Positions 58,663 to 64,000 of a stretch of 64,000 nucleotides of DNA are shown one piece after another; the first letter of the stretch is position 1, and every line of letters starts with the position of its first letter. The position numbers and the translations under genes were made by a program. The DNA lies in assembly GCA_020073565.1 (NCBI GenBank), contig JAIQEY010000023.1, positions 1 through 64,000 on the forward strand, given 5' to 3'. The notes beneath the pieces were generated by a model. It made no database searches. It saw only the letters and a program-made list of their open reading frames with translations, and was not told where the DNA came from. Source of the stretch: Terriglobia bacterium. Its GTDB lineage: Bacteria > Acidobacteriota > Terriglobia > Terriglobales > Acidobacteriaceae.

Positions 58663-61215
58663 TCACTCTGCGGCTGCGGCTGAAGCCCGCTTCGAGTTCA
58701 AAATGTCCCGCACCTTCTTGGTAAGGCTCTGCAGAGTGAATGGCTTCTGCAGGAAGGCGGTGGCAGGGCCGAGAGTCCCCTGGTGAACAACCGCGTCCTC
58801 GGTGTAGCCGGAGAGATAGAGTACGTTGATGCCGGGCCGGACGAGGAGGAGTTTCTTCGCCAGTTCCCGTCCGCCCATGCCGGGCATGACGACGTCGGTG
58901 ATGAGGATGTCGATGTGCTCTTTGCAGTTTTGCGCAACGCGCAGACCGTCCTCGCCGTTCTCGGCTTCCAGAACCTTGTAGCCGCGCAGGGCGAGCGTTT
59001 CCCGCACCAGTTCGCGGACCGATTCCTCATCCTCAACGAGGAGAATGGTTTCGCAGCCGCCTTTCTCATTTTCCTGCGACTTGGCCGGAGCCGCTCTTTC
59101 CGCTGATTCTTCCACGCTGGGCAGGTAAATGTAGAAGGTTGTTCCGGACCTCAGTTCGCTTTGAAGGTAAACATACCCATTGCTCTGCTTCACGATGCCG
59201 TAGACCGTCGAAAGGCCGAGTCCGGTGCCCTTTCCTTTCTCCTTTGTCGTGAAGAAGGGTTCGAAGATGCGCGACTGGGTTTCTTTGTCCATGCCGTGGC
59301 CGGTATCGCTGACCGAGATGACCACATAGGGGCCGGGGAGGATGAAACGTTGTTCGTGGAGGTTCTTGCGGACGGTCACGCTGGAGCTCTGCAAAGTGAT
59401 CCGGCCGCCCTCGGGCATCGCGTCCTTGGCATTGACGACCAGGTTCATGATCACTTGCTCAAGCTGGCCGGCGTCAGCGCGGATGCGGCCTGCCTCCGGA
59501 GACAGGCGGGTGACGAGCTCAATGTTCTCGCCGATCAGGGGCCGGAGCAGCCGCTCCATGTCGGCAATGACCGTGTTCACGTCCACCACCTTCAGTTCGA
59601 GTAACTGCTTGCGGCTGAAGGCCAGCAACTGGCGGGTGAGGGTGGCGGCACGGTCCGCGGCCTGCTGGATGGAATGGACTTTCTGGTGCATGCCGCTGCC
59701 CTGTTCCAGCTGCTCCAGCAGGACTTCGGTGTAACCGTTGATCACCATCAGAAGATTATTGAAGTCGTGAGCAACGCCGCCGGCCAGCCGGCCCACGGCT
59801 TCCATTTTCTGCGCCTGGCGAAACTGCTCTTCGAGCTGGCGCCGGTCGGTGATGTCTTCCGCAATCAGCTCCAGCATCTCTTCGGGTTCGTCCGGACTGC
59901 TGACGGCCCGCCCACTGAGCCGGACGGTGATGATTCTGCCATCCTTGCGTTTCCACTGGACTTCGACACCATTAAGGTTCCCGGTGCGGCGGTATTCGCC
60001 GGTCAGCCGGCGCAACTCCTGGGCATTGACGAAGACCGCCTGCGGGTCCAGCTTCAGAAGGTCTTCCACCGATCCGTAGCCGAGCATGCTGATGAGGGCG
60101 GGATTCACATCGAGGAAGCGGCCATCGAGTGTGCAGCGGTAAATTCCATAGGCGGCGGCCAGGATCAGAGAGCGGTAGCGAGCTTCGGAGCGGCGCAGCG
60201 CCTCTTCGTAACGCTTGTGCTCGATAGCCGACGCTAATTGCTGCGATACAAATTTCAGAATCTCGCGGTCGCGTTCTCCAAAGCGAATGTGTTCGTAATA
60301 GCTCTGGACCACCAGGGCGCCGATGCTGGTGCTACCGCTCTTAAGCGGCACGCCCAGCCAGTCCACCGAGGGCGCGCCGATCAGTTCGACCTCTTTCCGC
60401 TGCACCAGGTCCTCGAACACCGCCGGAGTCGCGAGAAGCGGCTCGCCGGTACGCATTACATATTCGGTAAGACCATTGCCGAGGTGCTTCGGTTCAGGCG
60501 CCGTGTCTACTTCATCGACGAAGTACGGGAAACTGAGCAGCTGCGTCTGCGGATCGTATAGCGCGATGTAGAAATTCCTGGCATTCATCAGCTGGCCGAC
60601 GATGTTGTGAATGGCCGCGTAAAACTGCTGCAGGTCCTCGGTCGCCTGGTTGCGAGCGGCAATCGCGTACAGGGCCGAATTCAGGTCCTCGGTGCGCCGC
60701 TGTTCGGTGATATCGCGATAGGAGGCGTAAGTGGCGATTCTCCGTCCATCGACCTGCACGGGCGAGACCGAGAGCAGTACGTCGAGCAATGAGCCGTCTT
60801 TACGACGCCGAATCGTCTCAAGCGACAGTTTGTTGCCTTTCTGGACGCTCTCGACAATCCACGCCGTTTCGGCGTAGCGGTCGGGAGGCACAATCAGCGG
60901 ATCGATGGTCCGGCCCACAATCTCGGCGGCGCTGAAGCCGAACAGCCGGGTAAACTCCCCGTTGACACGCATGATGCGCATTTCCGGATCCGCAATGCAG
61001 ATTGCTTCCGGCGCATTTTCGAGAATCTGTTCGAGGTAGGCTTTTTCGACGTTCAGACCGGGATCGGCTGAATGGCCGTTCGCCGTTGAAGGCGCCGCGG
61101 CGTCACCGGTGAGCTGGGTCAGGGTTGGAGGCGCACCGCGATCAAGGGCCTTCCGCAGCGCTTCTGCCCGCAGCAGTTCCTTCGAACCTGCTGGCGGGGT
61201 GACTTTCTCCCCCAT
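58663..61215 (-). CDS. Hybrid histidine kinase: PAS-GAF-PAS-HisKA-HATPase-REC
   Basis: An 850-residue soluble kinase. GAAGGA precedes the ATG at 61215, so the GTG at 61236 is not needed. The order is PAS (about 60-175, starting LEQILENAPEAICIADP), GAF (about 185-335), PAS (about 345-455), an H-box in GGVAHDFNNLLMVINGY, ATPase motifs in LVVNAKDAMPEGG and GTGLGLSTVYGIV, and a receiver (about 730-845) with LVEDEE and the phospho-Asp in LITDVVMPGMGG. No transmembrane helix or output partner is nearby, so its signal and target are unknown. Confidence 0.93.
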   Translation of the reverse strand: MGEKVTPPAGSKELLRAEALRKALDRGAPPTLTQLTGDAAAPSTANGHSADPGLNVEKAYLEQILENAPEAICIADPEMRIMRVNGEFTRLFGFSAAEIVGRTIDPLIVPPDRYAETAWIVESVQKGNKLSLETIRRRKDGSLLDVLLSVSPVQVDGRRIATYASYRDITEQRRTEDLNSALYAIAARNQATEDLQQFYAAIHNIVGQLMNARNFYIALYDPQTQLLSFPYFVDEVDTAPEPKHLGNGLTEYVMRTGEPLLATPAVFEDLVQRKEVELIGAPSVDWLGVPLKSGSTSIGALVVQSYYEHIRFGERDREILKFVSQQLASAIEHKRYEEALRRSEARYRSLILAAAYGIYRCTLDGRFLDVNPALISMLGYGSVEDLLKLDPQAVFVNAQELRRLTGEYRRTGNLNGVEVQWKRKDGRIITVRLSGRAVSSPDEPEEMLELIAEDITDRRQLEEQFRQAQKMEAVGRLAGGVAHDFNNLLMVINGYTEVLLEQLEQGSGMHQKVHSIQQAADRAATLTRQLLAFSRKQLLELKVVDVNTVIADMERLLRPLIGENIELVTRLSPEAGRIRADAGQLEQVIMNLVVNAKDAMPEGGRITLQSSSVTVRKNLHEQRFILPGPYVVISVSDTGHGMDKETQSRIFEPFFTTKEKGKGTGLGLSTVYGIVKQSNGYVYLQSELRSGTTFYIYLPSVEESAERAAPAKSQENEKGGCETILLVEDEESVRELVRETLALRGYKVLEAENGEDGLRVAQNCKEHIDILITDVVMPGMGGRELAKKLLLVRPGINVLYLSGYTEDAVVHQGTLGPATAFLQKPFTLQSLTKKVRDILNSKRASAAAAE

Positions 61216-61328
61216 ACGGTCCTTCCCCAAGTGCACCGATTGTATATTGCGATGGTAGCTGGGCTGGACGGGGCGTCGATAGTTACCCCGGTAATGCGGA
61301 ATCTACGTCTGTCAAGGATCATCGAACG

Positions 61329-61700
61329 TCAAGTGTGGGCTAGCACTTCGCAGGTCCGGCGCAGCGTCTCCCGCTGTTCGCCGGTGACGACCAGGAACTC
61401 GAACCCGCAGCGCAGTCCGTGGCTGTAGCGCACGATGGCCCGCACCTTCATGACGAAGGGCGCGACTGGGATGGGGAATTCCATCGTGACAACCTCGCCC
61501 GCCACTAGTTCACCGCTCAGCGTTGCGCCGACACCGTCCTCACCCAGTTCGTTGGTTCGGCCCCAGAACGAGGCAGTCACACCTTCGCGGAATACCGACA
61601 CCTGAATGCGCGAGTCGAGATGCCAGCGGGGGAAACGCCGGGCGTGGGCATAACCGGGCGTAGGAGTTTGGTTGGGCTCTGCCAATTCGTAGTTATCCAT
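61329..61700 (-). CDS. PilZ-domain protein, possible c-di-GMP effector
   Basis: A 123-residue single-domain protein. The N-terminal switch has ARRFPRWHLDSRIQVSV, containing an RxxxR-like motif. The second motif, TNELGEDGVGATLSGEL, departs from the usual D/NxSxxG because Ser is replaced. The strand phrases VRAIVRYSHGLRCGFEFLVV are typical of PilZ. c-di-GMP binding is therefore possible but not certain. It lies 110 nt downstream, in map order, of the hybrid kinase start. Confidence 0.8.
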   Translation of the reverse strand: MDNYELAEPNQTPTPGYAHARRFPRWHLDSRIQVSVFREGVTASFWGRTNELGEDGVGATLSGELVAGEVVTMEFPIPVAPFVMKVRAIVRYSHGLRCGFEFLVVTGEQRETLRRTCEVLAHT

Positions 61701-62034
61701 TTCCGATCCGGGGAGAGCGGATCGAGATTTGGTGGTCGAGGGAGGATAGCCGATTCCAACGGAATTGTCGCCCCACTATGATGATGTTGCCGCTGGACTC
61801 ACGTCTGGGTCGGAGCCAGCCACACGGCGATTGCGCTTCAGGGCAAGGCCAGATCTCAACTGGCATCAAAGTCCATGTACCACGGGAGGAACTCTTCCAC
61901 AATCGGACCGGGGAGCCACCTCGTAAAGCTGCGTAAAGACGCGTGACAGGCACTCTGGCGACAACTAAGATCAAAAGGCTGCGCCCTTGGAATGGCCCAA
62001 CACAGTGTCAATCCAGCGGGGCACTTTGACCCTT
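61701..62034. other. 334-bp divergent intergenic region
   Basis: It lies between the PilZ gene and the repeat protein, which diverge, so both promoters should be here. I see no coding frame, strong hairpin or repeat array. Confidence 0.45.
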
Positions 62035-62763
62035 ATGTCTTATCGATCCAATGCCGCTGAAGCGTGGTACCCAGAGCCGGAACCGACGCCGGTTGAAAGT
62101 GCACTTGATCTACTTCCTCCCCCGAACCTGACTCAGCCGCTGTGGCGGTCGCTGGCGGCCAACCTTCGTGACACATTCGCGCCGCCGAAATTGCCGCCGT
62201 TGCAACTGGAGTCGCGCCCGGTCGATGTCGGCATGTTGCTGGTCGATCGCATCAGCCGGCCCTGGTTTCGCACGATCTTCACAAATATTGGCGACGTCGT
62301 TTCACCCGAGGCTCTGCCGCCGCTGGAGTTGGAATCGCGTCCGGTCGACGTCGGCGAGCTGATCACCGATCAGCTCAGCCATTTCTGGTGGGGTTCGCTG
62401 TTGCGCAATCTGGCGGACCGGGTCGCGCCCGAAAAAGTGCGTTCTCTCGATCTCACCGCGAAGCCGGTGCTCGACGTGATTCCAAAAGCCTGGCTGTTGC
62501 TGCCTTTGTGGTCGGATCTGATCAGCACGCCTAAGGTGTTCTATCCAGATAAGCCGGCGCCGGAGAACGCTGCGCGCGTGCCCGCGCCAAGACCGGTACC
62601 TGTTGTGCCGGATCTGCGCGAAGTCCAGAACGCTGATCCTACCGCCGCCGATCTGATACGGGACCTCCGTCGCTCGCGCATTCGCAAGCGGATCTGGATC
62701 AGCCTGGCAACCGCCCAGGTGATTTATCTGATGGTGGCGGTTTTCTGGCCGTCATTGTTGTGA
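62035..62763 (+). CDS. Repeat protein with C-terminal membrane anchor, TonB-like N-region type
   Basis: A 242-residue protein taken from MSYRSNAAEAWYP. Three imperfect modules of about 40-45 residues follow each other: PLWRSLAANLRDTFAPP then LPPLQLESRPVDVG; PWFRTIFTNIGDVVSPE then LPPLELESRPVDVG; and WWGSLLRNLADRVAPE then VRSLDLTAKPVLDV. A Pro-rich spacer, a basic RRSRIRKRIW and one hydrophobic helix close the protein. Similar modules form the cytoplasmic N-terminus of acidobacterial TonB-like proteins (from memory), but no TonB C-domain is present. Function is unknown. Confidence 0.6.
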   Translation: MSYRSNAAEAWYPEPEPTPVESALDLLPPPNLTQPLWRSLAANLRDTFAPPKLPPLQLESRPVDVGMLLVDRISRPWFRTIFTNIGDVVSPEALPPLELESRPVDVGELITDQLSHFWWGSLLRNLADRVAPEKVRSLDLTAKPVLDVIPKAWLLLPLWSDLISTPKVFYPDKPAPENAARVPAPRPVPVVPDLREVQNADPTAADLIRDLRRSRIRKRIWISLATAQVIYLMVAVFWPSLL

Positions 62764-62797
62764 GTGATCGGTGAACACCGATTCGCGGCCTGGCTTC

Positions 62798-63187
62798 CTA
62801 CTGCCGCAATCCCATCCAGCCTTCCGCGATCACCAGGGAATTGCCGGGATTATGCGGATCGTACTTCACGGAAGTGGGCAAGCCAAGACGGCAGGAATGC
62901 AAGTTGATCCACTGCCTCAGGTAGGTGACGTCTTGCGAAGCTTCGTAAGACACGCCCGCGACATCGTATTGATAAATCAGCATAGTGGCAGCGCGGTGAC
63001 CATTGGGGGTGATCTCCTGCACATCGATGACGGTGCCATCGGTGAGACGGCCGGTCTGACTCAGCCAAGTACGCCGTTCGCGCTCGACCTCGTCGGAGGT
63101 CTTGGATTTGCGACGCAACATGGCATAGCCGGCGACAGCCAAGCCAACCGCGCCCAGCGCGAGTGTATAGATACGAAACGGAATCAT
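62798..63187 (-). CDS. DUF3592-like membrane-anchored protein
   Basis: A 129-residue protein with one N-terminal transmembrane helix (about 5-24), a basic loop and a small beta domain. GRLTDGTVIDVQE, LIYQYDVAGVSYEASQDV and VKYDPHNPGNSLVI match the DUF3592 pattern of small beta-rich extracytoplasmic domains. No function is known. It is convergent with the repeat protein gene. Confidence 0.7.
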   Translation of the reverse strand: MIPFRIYTLALGAVGLAVAGYAMLRRKSKTSDEVERERRTWLSQTGRLTDGTVIDVQEITPNGHRAATMLIYQYDVAGVSYEASQDVTYLRQWINLHSCRLGLPTSVKYDPHNPGNSLVIAEGWMGLRQ

Positions 63188-63442
63188 CTGCTGCGAACCT
63201 GAGTTGCTGAAGTCACCTTTAGAACTAAGACGGAAACACTTCCAATAGAATAAGACGGAAACACTTCCAACGCCAAGGGCACTAAGGTGCAGGGCGCATC
63301 ATGGGGCCGGTAGACAGACGGTTGTGATTAGAACTGGTTTCAAAAATCGATTTTGGGAAGGGCACGGCTTCAGCTGTGCCGTTCAGAGCCATGGGCTGCG
63401 CGTCCACCCTCGATTCTGTCACAATATTCCCGGAGGTCCCTC

Positions 63443-64000
63443 ATGCGGCAGAAGCGAATCCTCATACTGGTTGGTGATTACGTCGAAGACTACGAAGTTA
63501 TGGTGCCGTTCCAGGCCCTGCAGATGGTTGGACACCGGGTTGAGGCGGTGTGTCCGGGCAAGAAGGCAGGTGAGTCGGTGCGCACCGCCATCCACGACTT
63601 CGAGGGCGACCAGACCTACAGCGAGAAGCGCGGGCACAACTTCACGCTCAATGCGACCTTTGATGAAGTGCAGCCGGAGAGCTACCAAGCACTGGTGGTG
63701 CCCGGAGGCCGGGCGCCGGAATATCTGCGACTAAACCAACGCGTACTGGAGATCGTCCGGCACTTCGCGGGCACCAATAAGCCGATCGCGGCGATCTGCC
63801 ACGCGGCGCAACTACTGGCTGCCGCCGGAGTGCTCAAGGGACGCCGCTGCAGTTGCTATCCTGCCATTGGTCCCGACGTCGTGGCGGCGGGTGGAACCTA
63901 TGCGGATGTCGCGATCGACAAAGCTTGTGTGGATGGCAACCTGGTCACTGCTCCGGCATGGCCCGCGCATCCGGTATGGCTGGCGGCTTTTCTGGACGTG
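63443..64000 (+). CDS. DJ-1/PfpI-family protein, cut by the window end
   Basis: 186 codons are visible with no stop before the window edge, so the C-terminus is missing. GGAGG lies 6 nt before the ATG. It starts [20 protein letters not shown]. The nucleophile-elbow Cys is in [20 protein letters not shown], and the acidic partner is in the N-terminal VEDYE. The family includes glyoxalase III/deglycase-like and PfpI protease-like enzymes. Which activity applies cannot be told. The tail [15 protein letters not shown] suggests only a few residues remain. Confidence 0.88.
   Translation, partial: MRQKRILILVGDYVEDYEVMVPFQALQMVGHRVEAVCPGKKAGESVRTAIHDFEGDQTYSEKRGHNFTLNATFDEVQPESYQALVVPGGRAPEYLRLNQRVLEIVRHFAGTNKPIAAICHAAQLLAAAGVLKGRRCSCYPAIGPDVVAAGGTYADVAIDKACVDGNLVTAPAWPAHPVWLAAFLDV

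Overview
The window is a 64 kb stretch of a GC-rich bacterial chromosome, about 60% G+C by eye. Gene content and style point to the phylum Acidobacteriota, probably a soil or subsurface member of the Terriglobia. The indicators are small secreted proteins typical of that phylum, a cytochrome c oxidase cluster preceded by periplasmic and outer-membrane cytochromes, a CysO-type cysteine pathway, and abundant intergenic palindromes. This is inference from remembered families; no 16S gene lies in the window.

Layout. 1-4.6 kb holds secreted proteins and an IS630-family element that splits one of them inside its signal peptide, followed by a secreted metallo-beta-lactamase-fold hydrolase. 4.9-9.1 kb holds a SagB-type dehydrogenase, an integrase stub, tRNA-Met(CAT), and a two-gene operon: an AmgK-like sugar kinase fused to a RapZ C-terminal domain, then a MurU-like nucleotidyltransferase. 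9.2-11.7 kb is ilvB-ilvN with an attenuator-like leader. 11.8-15.2 kb carries, on the minus strand, heme O synthase and two coupled SH3-like secreted proteins. 15.5-23.6 kb is a respiratory operon: outer-membrane monoheme protein, diheme cytochrome c, cupredoxin-like protein, oxidase subunits II and I, two subunit III paralogues, subunit IV and a small CxxC membrane protein. 23.7-31.2 kb has threonine aldolase, an RND efflux pair, a phosphoesterase and a BON protein. 31.3-39.3 kb has tsaC, a diguanylate cyclase, serA, a frameshifted MmcQ/YjbR gene, superoxide dismutase, a cytochrome c and small hydrolases.

39.5-44.0 kb contains all parts of a sulfur-carrier cysteine pathway: CysM, the JAMM protease Mec, CysO ending in Gly-Gly-Cys, and a MoeB-rhodanese activating enzyme. 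They are interrupted by a phosphatase and a membrane protein on the other strand. 44.2-49.8 kb has a small secreted protein, quinone oxidoreductase, moaA, a DUF1906 protein and a 5'-truncated panE. 49.9-55.2 kb is the rimP-nusA-infB operon. 55.2-64 kb has a repeat lipoprotein, msrPQ, a hybrid histidine kinase, a PilZ protein, a TonB-like N-terminal repeat protein, a DUF3592-like protein and a DJ-1/PfpI gene cut by the window edge.

The most unusual structure is not a gene. At least eleven intergenic spots carry degenerate tandem arrays with a strict 7- or 8-bp period, usually as an inverted pair, often with the same number of units on each arm (5+5, 4+4, 3+3). Each locus has its own word, such as CTAGTTT, GTCGTTG, GTTTCAAG, GGCTCTA or CTGTGACT. 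Nine of the eleven begin within about 12 nt of a stop codon. Several sit between genes of one operon (rimP/nusA, nusA/infB, msrP/msrQ and the RND pair), one supplies the first codons of moaA, and one abuts the broken 5' end of panE. A second family consists of short GC-rich hairpins that begin GTAG or GTGG.
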